Assembly: GCA_029339195.1 (NCBI GenBank)
Contig: JAPTJF010000208.1
Span: forward strand, 37,957-101,956
Direction of reading: 5' to 3'
DNA length: 64,000 nucleotides
Source of the DNA: Micractinium sp. NFX-FRZ
Taxonomy: Eukaryota > Chlorophyta > Trebouxiophyceae > Chlorellales > Chlorellaceae
Shown here: positions 20,485-32,000 of the stretch, piece by piece
Position numbering within the stretch: position 1 is the stretch's first letter
How the letters are laid out: each line of letters begins with the position of its first letter
Made by a program: the position numbers and the translations under genes
The notes under the pieces: model-generated
Seen by the model: the letters and a program-made list of their open reading frames with translations, nothing else
The model's database searches: none
Told to the model about the DNA's origin: nothing

Positions 20485-22504
20485 TCAGCGCGCGTCGGCG
20501 TACAGGCTCTTGGGCAGGAACTCGTAGTAGGTGCGCACAAACTCCAGCTTGGCCTTCTCAGTGGCCATGCCCTGCAGGGGTTTAGGGTTCAGGGATTAGG
20601 GTGTAGAGTGTTACCGACTATGAGCAGCATGAAGGAAGGTGGGCAGGTAGGTGCCAGCGAGGATGCCGGGCCCCAGCCACGGCACGCCAGGTGGTGGCGG
20701 GCAGCTGCAGCAACATCATGGGCCAGAGCAGAGCCGCTGTGCATGCCCAAGTCCTGGGCGCATGCAAGCAGCACTCCATGCGCTTCCCTGCGCACAGGCT
20801 GGCTGCCATGCCCGCCTTGGTCGCACTCCACACCCCGCACCCCGAGCCACGGCAGTTGGCAGGGGCTGCCGGCGGCCTCATTCACGCTGTCTTCTGAAAG
20901 TAAATGAACTCACACCCTCGAGCTGCAACCTTCCTCTCCTTCATCCTCAGGTACTCCGAACCATCCCCCACCCTCTCACCCCTCACCTCAATCGCGGCCC
21001 GCACGCCCATGCACCCGCCGTGCCCCCATCCCCTCTCACCCTAAAATCCTGCCCTTCACACGCACCTTGACCGCGGTCCACGCATCCCACCGCGAGCGCC
21101 CATCAAAGTCCAGGCCTCCCTTCTCAGCCCACATGGGGCGCTCCGCCGTGTTATCCCCAGACGCCGCCTGCTTGTGCAGGCTGCAGGGCAGGCGCCGGGG
21201 AGAAGGGGGGCAGGCGGAGGGGCACAGGTGGTGAAGATGGGGAGGCACCGCCTGCTTGGCAGGCTGCAGGGCAGGCACCGGCGGGCGGGTGGAGACAGCA
21301 CGGGTGGAGGGGATGAGGGACGCCGCTTGGGCAGGGGGCAGTGCTTCATGTGCAGGTTCAATCGGGGTCAGTAAAGCAAGGGGCAAGGATCATGGGAGGA
21401 AGGGCGAGTGGCTGGACAGGCTGCTGGTGCAGATGTGGGCCCCTGGTGCGCCGGGCAGCCGGTCTTAAGCCGGTGTGAAGGGCAGCTGTGTGGCTGCGGC
21501 CGGCCGGCAGGCTGGTGGGCGGCAGCTTGCCGATTTCAGCAAGGTAGCAGCGGCCCCTCACCCGTAGAGAGTGTAGAAGTCATCTGGCTTGACGGTGGCA
21601 CCACCGGGCTTGCTGCAGCAGCGGAGGACCAAGGTGGGCACGTCTCAGGAGGGCATGGGCTGATGGGGGCAGCGCCAGTGGCGGCTGAGCAAGAGAAGCG
21701 GCGGACGCGCAGGCGCACAGACCAGGAGCCATGCAGCCACAGCCTGGCCCTGCCTGCCGCACATTGCTGGAGAACCACAGTCCTCAGTGCACTGAGGTGT
21801 GGAGCACACACCTCGCTCTGCGTCATGCTGCCGCCCAACTGTGTCTATGCTGCCGCCCTCCTTTCCATGCTGCCGCCCTGCGCTGCAGCGCCCCCCCACC
21901 CACCTGATGATGCGCCAGTTCAGCTTCTCGTACTTCTCCACCAGGGCATCAAACTCCGCTGCATCGTAGCTCTGCGGGGAGGCAGGGGGAGGGAAGGGCG
22001 AGTGGCGGGTGTGGGCGGGCAGCAGCACGTGCTGGGAAGGCAAGCGGGCAGACGGTGTGCGGTGGTAGCAGTCGAGCAGCGGCGACCCCCCTGTTGCACA
22101 CAGATGGCAACCGCGCGGCTCCAGATGCCTCAACGCTTGCAACACACGCGGCCGCGACTTCTCCCCTGCCCCACCTCCTTGCAGTGGGGTGAGCGCTCCG
22201 TCGACTTGCTGGCCTCTGCAGCGGCGGCGCTCTTGGCCGCCGCCTCCGCTTTCATCTTCTTCAGCCGCGTGCGCCCCGCTGCGCACAGGATGTCGGTTAT
22301 CATGTGAGCACTATCGCAGCTGGCCGGCGACTAGCAAGCGCGGGAAGAGGAGCGGCAGGCTGAGAACCTCAGCGCACCTCTCAGCTTCTGCCGGTCCTCC
22401 CCCGGGACGTTGTCCAGGAAAGCGGCCTGCGCGATAGCCGCCTCCAGCGCCTCGATGTCCTTGGCCGCAAGCAGGGCGGCCACCGCCGCTGCGTTGTCCA
22501 CCAT
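20485..22504 (-). CDS. acyl-CoA-binding domain protein, 6 exons
   Basis: Model complement(join(20485..20571,21066..21180,21562..21612,21904..21971,22175..22278,22378..22504)); phases close at 183 aa. The N-terminal 75 residues are an extension: MVDNAAAVAALLAAKDIEAL, then a Lys/Ala-rich helix (LKKMKAEAAAKSAAAAEASK). The ACB domain covers about 78-178. It includes FDALVEKYEKLNW, KPDDFYTLYGLHKQAASGDN, FDGRSRWDAW, and GMATEKAKLEFVRTYYEFLP. The YGLHKQA and RSRWDAW blocks match the ligand-binding helices of the ACBP family. These proteins bind long-chain acyl-CoA esters and buffer or transport them. No signal peptide or ankyrin repeats are seen, so a small cytosolic form is likely. The 494-base last intron carries a telomere-like motif next to its acceptor. 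Confidence 0.9.
20581..20602 (+). repeat. three degenerate telomere-like units
   Basis: TTTAGGG, TTCAGGG and ATTAGGG follow one another. TTTAGGG is the plant and green-algal telomere unit. The tract lies in the last intron of the ACBP gene, about 10 bases from its 3' splice site, where the minus-strand copy (CCCTAAACCCC) may simply serve as branch point and pyrimidine tract. Confidence 0.5.
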
Positions 22505-23046
22505 CGCCGGTCTTTGCCGCTGACTGACGCTCCGCGTTGCACTGAGCGTTGCTTTTACCTTCTGACGACAATTTAGTGACTTTGAGGGCGACAGAAGAGA
22601 GACAGAGAGGAATAGAAAGAGCAGTCCAGCTGCTGGGAGGTGACGGGTCAGGACTGGAGCTGGGCGGGATCCTGCCTGGACAAGAAAGGGCCAGCGGAAG
22701 GCATGCGCAAAGGTGACATTTCCGGTAAACCCAGGCTGGGTAGCACGACTCATTGGCTGGTGAATCCTTGGGAAACATATCCACTGCATACACGCTCCAG
22801 GCTGCACGCCTGCGCCAAAAGTGTCCCTTCAGCTTCTGTGCATGGCACCCGCTACCTGACGCCGGGCTTACACAGGCAGGCACGCAGGCAGTATAATACA
22901 GTTGCAACTCAGGTTCATGGATGGTCATTCCAGTGGTGTTTCAAAATCTGTGTCTCGTGTCTGTGGAAGGTGTCATCGGCTGGCGGCAGTTGGTGGTAAT
23001 ACTGAGCAGAGCGGCAGCACGGCTGCGCTCCAGGCTACAGCTGCGC
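22505..23046. other. spacer between tandem minus-strand genes
   Basis: Holds the CAP-D2 3' UTR and the ACBP promoter. No coding signal is seen. A TTACA at 22868-22872 reads TGTAA on the minus strand, the usual green-algal polyadenylation signal, about 175 bases after the CAP-D2 stop. Confidence 0.5.
22868..22872 (-). terminator. putative TGTAA polyadenylation signal of CAP-D2
   Basis: TGTAA on the minus strand, about 175 bases downstream of the CAP-D2 stop codon. TGTAA is the dominant poly(A) signal of chlorophyte nuclear genes. A five-base match alone is weak. Confidence 0.35.
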
Positions 23047-26000
23047 TCAGCCTTCCGGCTCTGGCTTCACCCGCACTGCTGGGATGCCGCCCTCCTCCTC
23101 CTCGTCCATGTGTGCCGACCTGCAGCACCCCCCAGCACAGGAGCAGCCGACTCAGAGGTGCAACACAGGATATTTTGGCTGCACACATCCTGCAGTACCG
23201 ACCCGCCAAACATGCCAGCATCCGGCCCACATGCGCTGCCTGCCACTGCTGCCTAGGCCCCACCACCTGCTTACCTGCGGGTGCCGCGCCGGCCGGACTT
23301 GGCAGCAGGAGCCGCCGCCTGCTCCTCTCCAGCAAACTTGGCTGCCAGTGCCGCCACCTTGCCGCGCCCCCGCCGGGCGCTGCGGTTGGCTGCCGCGGGC
23401 TCCTGCTCCTGCTGCTGCTCCTCCTCCTCCGGCTGCTCCGCTGCCTCCTCCCCCTCGCTCTCCCCATCCTCCACCACCGCAGTCCGCCGCCGGCTGGCAC
23501 GCCGCGAGGGCTTGGCGGCAGCAGGTGCCGGTGCCGGTGCCGCCGCAGCGCTGCGCCGACTGACGCGCTGCGCCGGCCGCGCCACAGGCTGTTCTGCCTC
23601 CCCCTCAGAGTCTGCACCCGCCTCTGGCTTCACCCGAGGCTTGGCCGCAGTTCCAGACATCTGCTCAGAAGCTGCCGGCTGCGGGCCAGCCGTCTCCTCC
23701 CCTGCCGCCGCCTCCTGCTCCTCCCCTCCGCTGTAGTCATCCTCGCTCATCGCGTCGCCGCCCTCCGCCGCCGCCGCTGCACTGTCGCCGCCGCCCTGCT
23801 GCAGCTGCGCCTCTGCCTCTGCACCTTCCTCCTCCAGCTGCATGCCGCCCAGCTGGCGCCGCATGTCCGACACCTCTCCCGTGTCAGCCCGCCCGCCCAT
23901 CTGGGACGTCTGCTGCTGGCTGGCGCGCTCGGCCGCCGCGCGCCGCTCCTCCGCATGCTGCCGCGCCTCCTCTGCTGTCCGCTTCTCGTCTGCACGCTCC
24001 TGAGCACAGTCTGCGATCTTCTGCTCAAAGGCCTCGATTTCAGACTGCAGCCGGAAGGTGAGTGTGGCGGTGTGGTAGCAGAGGCAGATGTTGCATCACG
24101 CCGTCAGGGTCATGTCAGGGGAAGGGATGATGCAAAAAGGCAGAGTGAAGTGCTGCACGCTGGCCTGTCCAGGCCACAGTTCCACCTCACCGCTAGCACA
24201 CCCCCTCACCCCCCGGCAATCGCACCCGCCATCCAGTCCGGAGCCCAAGCACAGGGCGGCGCTGTGTTCTAACAGCGCCGCTTGCAGCCTGGATTTGATC
24301 CACACCGCTGGGTGAGGGTTGGGTTCAGGCTCACCTTGAGCTCCGCCTTGTTGCTGCCCTTCTTGGCCTTCTGGACGATGCTGGTGATGGCGGCGGCCAC
24401 CTGGCGCAGGACAGGGGACAGGACAGGGAGGGCAGGAGGCACGCTGAGCACGAGGGGCAATTGCGTTCGCGCCAGTGAAGGCCGCTGTGCAGGGGTGGGG
24501 GGACCTCAGCCCAATGCACGTCCATCAGGTTGACACACGCCTCCCGCCGGTCGCCTCATGAACATTTGCCGCCTCAGCGCTCCAGGGTTGTCAGCACCGT
24601 CAGCCTGCCTGTTCTGCCTGCCCCGCACCCCACCCACCTCCTCATCCTCCAGCGCGTGCTTGTAGAAGCGGAACGACTCGCTCAGCTTCTTCAGGCCCTT
24701 GTCGCTCAGCGGCAGCTGCACCACAGCAGGCACAGCGGGCGGGGCGGTTGAGAGGCAGCCAGGTCGTCTTGCTGGGGCACAGCCGGCACGCATCGCAGGC
24801 ACACCTCACAGCGGCCCAGCTGCTTGTGAGCCGGCTGTCCTGCCCCCCAGCCAGCCAGGGTGAACTGAGGATGCAAGGCAGGGGCGGGAGGCAGCAACAC
24901 ATCAGAGGCCGCGCTGATCCGCCCCGCACCCCCGCACCTGCGTGAGGCAGAAGGCGATGCTGTGCCACTGCGCCGCATCCTCGCTGGCTGCAAACCGCTG
25001 GCACAGCTTCTCGATCAGCGAGTCGCCCTGCTTGTCCTTCTTGATGTAGCCCAGCAGCTGTGTGGGGGGGAGAGGGATTGGGGTGGCAGGGAGGGGCGGG
25101 CACAGGAGCAATGCGTGACTCATGGCAGAGCATTGAGGTGGCAAGCTGGCTGCCTGCGCCTACTGCCCAGACCGCTACTGCCCATCCCACAGTTCCTCTT
25201 TACCCTGACACACTCCCCAGACATCCTGCTGGGCACGACCAATGCCAGCGCTACCAGCGCTGCTCCCACGGCAGTTGCTGCGGCCTGTGGATCCCCTGCT
25301 CACGTGCTGCATGATGGACTGGAACTGCGCCTTGGAGAGGCCGCGCTCCTTGGACAGGTTGGACAGGATGTCGGGCAGCAGGTTGTAGATGGGGCTGGTG
25401 CCCTGCGGCCACAACAGTGCAGTGCAGGCGAGGTTAAGGCGCGGGTCAAGCCAGGGTGCGACTTGGGGCAACGGGAGGAGAAGCCAGACTCGCAAGCAAC
25501 CACTCTCCTCCTTCAGCTCCTCCCCAAGAGGAGCCCCCCACGTGGCACCCTCACCTGACTGCGCAACCCCCATGCGCCCATCCACACCCACGCTGTTTTC
25601 TGGCCCAGCATGGAGAGACAGCTGGCCCACAGCCACAGCCCTCTTCGGGGGGTCCACCTGTCCAATGCAGCCTGTTATTGGCAGCCATCTGAGCAGGCCC
25701 CACCTTGTACTCCTTCTTGGCCAGCTCGTGGAAGAAGAGCTGGGCCAGCGCCGCGATGCGCCCGTCCTCGTCCTCCAGCCGCATTGCCATCTTGGCAATG
25801 TGCCCCTTCACCTGCGGGGCAGACGGGGATGGTGGGGCTTTGATGCATGTGAGTTGGGATGGAATCTGTTTGCCCTCCAGCAGCATTGCCATCTTGGCAG
25901 GACGATGCCAGCTGCAGGTCGGGCAGGGCATGTGGGTCCCTGGGGCATCCACCAGCCACCCACCGACTTGTTGCAACCATTCCGCAGCAGGATGCTTCCC

Positions 26001-29000
26001 AACCCCGGCCGTGTCGCCGCCAGCCACGTCAGCACCACGACCGCACCCGGCGCTTCCAGCCCCATCCCTGCCGCCCACCCCCCACCTTCATCATGTCGTT
26101 CAGGATGAGGTGGGTCAGCACCATGACCGCATTCTTGCGCACAGACAGGTCGCTGTCGTCCAGGGCGCGGTACATGTACTCTGCGGGGGAGGGGTTAGGG
26201 CCAGCGGGGCGGGATGCAAGGAGACAGGGTGGAGGTGGGTGAGAGAATGACCAGGAGTACGTATTGGTGCGTCGCTGCCGCCCACTCTGGAAGATCGTTT
26301 GGGCACCCAGCCTGGGTGTGCGCATGCTGGAGGAGATGGCCCAGCTGTAAGCAGCTGAACCCATGCTCCCTGCCAGTTGCCTGCCTCCACACGGCCGTCC
26401 AGCCACCGCCACATCTGCATCATGGCCAGCGCTGCCATGGTGCACTGACACTCAAGCCCAACCATGTTCAACTCGTGTTCCACCGGCCCCACCCCCACCA
26501 TGTTGCACTGACCCGCCCCCCACCCACCCGTGTATGGCTCCAGCAGGTTGGGGAAGCGAAGCGCCAGGTCACCCAGCGCAATGATGATGTTGCACCGCAG
26601 CTGGGCGCTGCCCGTCCTGTAGGCAGCAAAGCAGGCAGGTGGGGGTGGCATCAGCCCACTGCAGGCAGCACGGGCAGGTGCGGGAAAAGCGCAAGCACGG
26701 GCAGCGCTGTGCAGGAGATCATGCGGCAGCAGCTTGCGCCGCTGCCAGTGCAGCAGGGGAGCCTCTCAGATCAGACGCCTGCACCACATGCACATGCTCC
26801 CGTTCCCTCCATACCCTCCAAGCCAATCCAAACTGTGAGCACGCTCTTGCCACACACCCCAGCCGCACCGCCTCACTTTTGTGTGAGCAGGGAGAAGAGG
26901 AGGTCCAAGTTGGAGATGTTCTTCCTGGCGTGGCGGTTGAACACCTGGCAGGGGGGAGGTGGAGAGAGGGTTGGGGGCGGGCGGGGAGGGAGTTGGGTGC
27001 AGGTGGGTCGGCCAATGGCGTGACAAGGTAGCGAGGTGCGAGATAATTGGTAGTGGCCCAGCTTGAAACGCTGCTGGCAGCCGCAGGCCCTTCACCCTTG
27101 GCACATGCCAAGCTGGTAGCCCCATACACTGCCCGCACACACACCCCAGCCCCCAGCCTGTACCTTCATGTCACAGAAGGAGGCGTCCACAATCATGAGC
27201 TTGGTGAGCGCCAGCAGGGCGGCGGGGTACAGGCGTGCGTCGCCCTTGGCACCCCACAGGTTGTGGCACACCGAGGCCACCACGCGCGCATGCGGGCCCA
27301 GCAGGCTGCGAGCTGCCAGGATCTGGGCCTCAGCCTGTGGAAGGGGAGCGGGCGGGGCAGGTTGGCACGCAGGTGGGAAGCGGAGTGAGAGGGCATCAGC
27401 CTCATCTGGGGATTCAAAAGCTGCAGGTCAACACCACGGCACACATGTTATCCCTGCCGCTTGCCGTGCAAGCACAAGTCGCACAATGTGACGCTTCATC
27501 CCTCACCCCTCGCCTTCACCACCGCTTAACCCCACCCACCTCCTCCTTCATCGCGTCCAGCTCAGCATCCGCCGCCACGCTGCCCACCCCCAGCTCAGCA
27601 TTGATGTCATCCTCCTTGGCGCCGCCTGAGGGTGAGACAAAAGGCATGCAGGGGGTGAGAGTGAGGGAAAGGTACAGCTGCAGCAGTGTAGCCCTCCCTG
27701 GTGACCCTTGGGGGAGGGGGGAGAAAATATGATTTTGCACTCTGTGGAGGGGAAGATAGGACTACACAGCAGGATGGGAGGGCTCCAGCACGGCAGGGCA
27801 AGAGCACATGTTGGGCCGCGGAGCAAGGGGCAAGGGCTGGGGCAGCCAGATGGCCATGGAGAATGACGAGGGCGCACAGCCACCCACCACCCGCCGCCAG
27901 TGCACCCGCCTCCCACTCTCGCTCACTCACCCGGGGTGCGCCCTGCCGCCATGTTCTCCGCGCGCTCCTCGGCGGCACGCTTCTCACGCTCCATACGCAT
28001 GCGACGCACCGCTTTGGCAGCACGCTCGATGAACACCTGCAGAGGGGGGGGGGGGGGGCAGGGCAGGGCAGGGCAGGATGAGAAGAGGTGGGCGCAGGTG
28101 ACGTTGAGATGCAGATGTGAAGTATGGTGAAAAGGTGCACATGCACGAGATTGGAAGTGCAAGCCACAAGGCGGTATAGTTAGCAAACAGTGGGTGGTGG
28201 AAGGCTGGGTGGGCATGGCGGCATAATTGTCAGGCCCCAGGCGAGGCACGGACATGCCCTTGGCTGCCCCGCCTGCAGCACATCTCGTCAGTCCGAACTG
28301 AGCGCTCACCAGGTGCTGCAGCGCCACGTGGCCCAGCGCAAAGAAGAAGCGGGTGACCGCCTCCACGCTGTGCATGCTGCGCGGCACATGGCTGCCGCCT
28401 GCTGTCTGCTGCGACTCGGCTGGCTGCGCAGCCCCCTCCTCCTGCTCGCCCTCGGGCTGCTCCTGCTGGGCAGCAGGCTCAGCAGGCTCAGCGCCCTCCG
28501 CCTCCATCTGCTGCGCCCCTTCGACGCCCTGCTCCTTGGCATCCGCACCGCCCGCAGCCGGGCCCTCTGCGCCGGCGGGCACGGCGGTGAAGGCACGGCG
28601 TGCCAGGTGGCGCAGGATGGCAGCAGACAGGTGCTCGGGGGCGGGGTGCAGGGAGTAGAGCGCGGTGAGCGCGCTCTCAGCGGCGCTGTACCACGCGGCC
28701 TCAGGCAGCGGGGAGGCCACCACCACGCGAGTGAGTGCAGCGTAGATCTGAGGCAGGATGCCGTCGTAGGTACTGCAGGCAGGGGATAGCAAAGACAGGC
28801 AGGCAGGGCGCTGAGGTGTACAGCAGATGGGGGATCTGTCAAACGTCGCTGGTTTGCAGGCAGACAGCCAGACCCATGGCAACGCATGGTCTGCAGCTAT
28901 CAGCATGTCATGCTGCGTGACACCCAGCGGCAGGCTCCAACTTTCTCAGCTTGGCAGCAATATAGACACTCCCCCGCCCCCTGCCACGCATGCAGCACTG

Positions 29001-32000
29001 AAGCAGCCCGCCTCCCCATTCTCCCCCCATGTGCCCCTGCCCGCAGGCACGCACCCCGCGCGGAAGTTGGCTGCCAGGCGCTGCAGCATGACGCAGGCGT
29101 GGCGCGTGATGAGCGCGTCCGAGTTGGCGCCTGCGCCCCCCAGCCCCAGGCGCAGCAGGTCCTCCACATGGTCCTGGGTGAAGGCCTCGGGGCGGGTGGC
29201 GGCAGCCATGGACAGGATGGCCAGCGAGGCGCGCAGGTCGCGGTGCGCCCTGTGCGGGGTGGGCAGCAGCGCGGCATCAGGCATCAGGCTAGAGTTGCAC
29301 CATGCAGCACGCATTCAGCCAGGCAGTACAGCGGGAGATGGCTGGGCACAGAAACAGCGCACCCAGCCAAGCTGCGGGTCTCGTTTTCCCCGCGCGCCTG
29401 CCCCCCTGAGCCCCGGCCCCGGCAGCCGCCCCACCTCTCGGCGCCGGCATGCCGGCTGGCTGCTGCGCGGCTCTGCATGGCGGAGTGCGCACGCCGCGCC
29501 ACCTCCCACAGCTCGTGCAGCATGACGGGGCGCAGGAACTGCTTGTGGATGAACTCCTTCACCACCTCCTCCAGCGAGCCCAGCTCGCCTGCAGACGGCA
29601 GAGGGTTGGGGAAGTATGGTGGGTGCAAAGGACTGAGGAGGGTGCGAGGCACGGCAGGCAGGGGTGGAAGCTGAGGAGCGGCTGCAGGCAGCCGGCAGGC
29701 GGAGGGCCCAGGGCCGGCACCAGAGAACATTGCACAGCCACAAGAGGCACCTGCAACCCACAGGCATGCCGGCACAATTTCACCATGACAAGCCAGAAGA
29801 AGGCCACCTCTGGGCGCCTGCACCGCCTTCACCCGTGACCGCCCCTAGGCCTTGGTACCAGCGCGCGCACCTAGCGTGGCGCCGGTGGCCAGGTCGATGA
29901 GGTTGCGCGCTGCCTGGGCGGAGCTGAACACGTTGCCTGCCCAGCCGTTGATGTACAGCTGGTCCAGGGCCTCCACAATGCGGTCCTTGATGGCTGCACA
30001 GGGGCGCGGTGTGGTGTGGTGTGTTGGTGGGATGGGGGGGGCGAGGTGCAGTGTAGTGTGTTGTGGGAATGGGGTGTGTGGCAAGGGTGGGTGGCAGGAG
30101 GTGCACTGCTGGTAAGGAGCCCAGATGGGGCGGCCATGGTAGCTGCAGCGCGCGGGCTCTTGGGGGCGCAAGAGGAGATTCGATGAAAATGCGGTTATAT
30201 GTGGCGAGGTGCGGGTGCAGTCAGGGGACTCGCAAGCGGAGGGAGGCGAGAGTGGGGCATGCGCACGGATGGTGCAGGGAGGCTGCAGGAGGGCATTGCA
30301 TCACATGATTGCACCACATTACCTGCGCATGTGGCAAGAAACTCACACACACTCTTGCCCATGCGGGACGACAACCGGCGACCCTAGCCTGCTGTGCCCC
30401 CGTGCCCACCCACCCTGGTCCTTGGCAAAGATGAGCGGCAGCATCTTGCGGATGGTGTCGGGCGCGCCATCCACCTCAAACTGCTTGCAGGTCAGCAGCA
30501 TGGCAATCGACTCCTGCACGTCGCTGATGGTGGAGGATGCCAGCAGCTGCAGGGACAGGGCAGGCCAAATGGGGGGCCAGGCAGAGGAGGCGCTCAGAGG
30601 GCAGCGGGCATAGCAGGGAGACTGTCCATGCAGATGGTCTACCACTGTCTTCTGGCGCCAGCCTGCACCCTGCACGCTCGATTGTGTCTCATTGCTGCCC
30701 TGCATCGCAGCACTCCAGCCACTTCCCACCATTACAAAATAGGGGTCAGTAGCCTCTGAGCCCACCTGTGTGATGGTGGGCATGCACTTGGTCATCTCGC
30801 GGGAGAAGGTGGCTGCCAGCTCCAGGGACGCCACCAGCGCCTGCAGCTCCTCCAGGGTGCCGTCCCACCCCACCTCAGCCGCTGCAGCACGGGGGCGGGG
30901 GTTGGTGAGTGATCCTTGAGGCGGAGTGAAGGCGTGCAGGTGAGAGGGCTTGCGCTAGGCCATGCAGGCGAAGGCACGCGGTGCATTTTAGTCCACCGCA
31001 TAGCTGACTGCTGCAAGGCACACGCGAGAGACAGCAGAGGACAGCAGGAGACAGGGAACAGGCCGGCACTACACACACGACTTGCAGTACCGTGCTTGCT
31101 TACGTGAGCGCATGGGCTGGGCAGGCACTGCCTCCTCAGGGGCCTCCTCCTCTGCCGCCGCAGCCTCCTCCTGCTCCTCCTGCTCGCCCTCTTCATCCAC
31201 CTCCATCTCCTCTGCAGACGCCTCCGCCTTGGCGACCACAGCTGCCTCGCCCTCTGCTGCCTCACCCTCTGCTGCCTCGCCCTCTGCCCCCTGGCCCTGC
31301 ACTTCAATGTTCTCCTGGATGGCGTCGCCGTCAGGCGGCACCAGCTGATCCAGCATGGCGCGGTGGGTGGCCAGGGAGGCGTCGAAGCGGTCCACGGGCA
31401 GCTTGGGGCCAAAGGGATTGTGCAGCATGAGGGCCTGCAGCAGGCGCAGCGCCTCCTTGCGCACCAGCGAGGACTTGTCCTCCAGGCGGCCTGCTCGGGT
31501 GCGTGGGCAGGGCGGGGCGGCAGGATGACAGGGTTTGAGAAAGGAACCGCGACCAAAGCATCGCAGCAGCGGCACCACGCCATATCCAGCAACGGACCAG
31601 CAGTCCGGCCAGCATAGCCACGCGGTGCAGCAGCACAGCACAGCACTTCCAGTCCGCCAGCAGCAGCAGCAGCAGCAGCAGACGAGCGGCACAGGGTGCC
31701 GCCCCAACTGGGACTCCACCACACCCAGCACACCTCCACACCCACAAGGAGCCCCCTCACGCCCACAGCACACGCACCAGTCGCGATGTTGGTCACCATC
31801 TGCCAGTGGCCCAGCGGGATGGCGCGGTGCTCAGCCAGGTACTCCCACGTCTGCAGCACCGCCACGCGTGTGTAGCTGCTCTGGTCCCTGCACAATGCGG
31901 CACCAAAACGGGCAGCCACGGTGGATAGCTGCTGGGGCAGTACAAGCGTGGAGGCAGCTGCCAGGCACAGGCACAGGCACACAGGCAGCTGGCATGCCGC

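Noticed and set aside
20581..20602. Chromosome end
   Set aside because: Only three degenerate units, inside an intron, with genes on both sides.
23271..23273. TAA at 23271 as the end of CAP-D2
   Set aside because: It lies within CAG|GTAAGC, and splicing to 23119 closes the phase and adds an acidic terminal peptide; kept only as an alternative.
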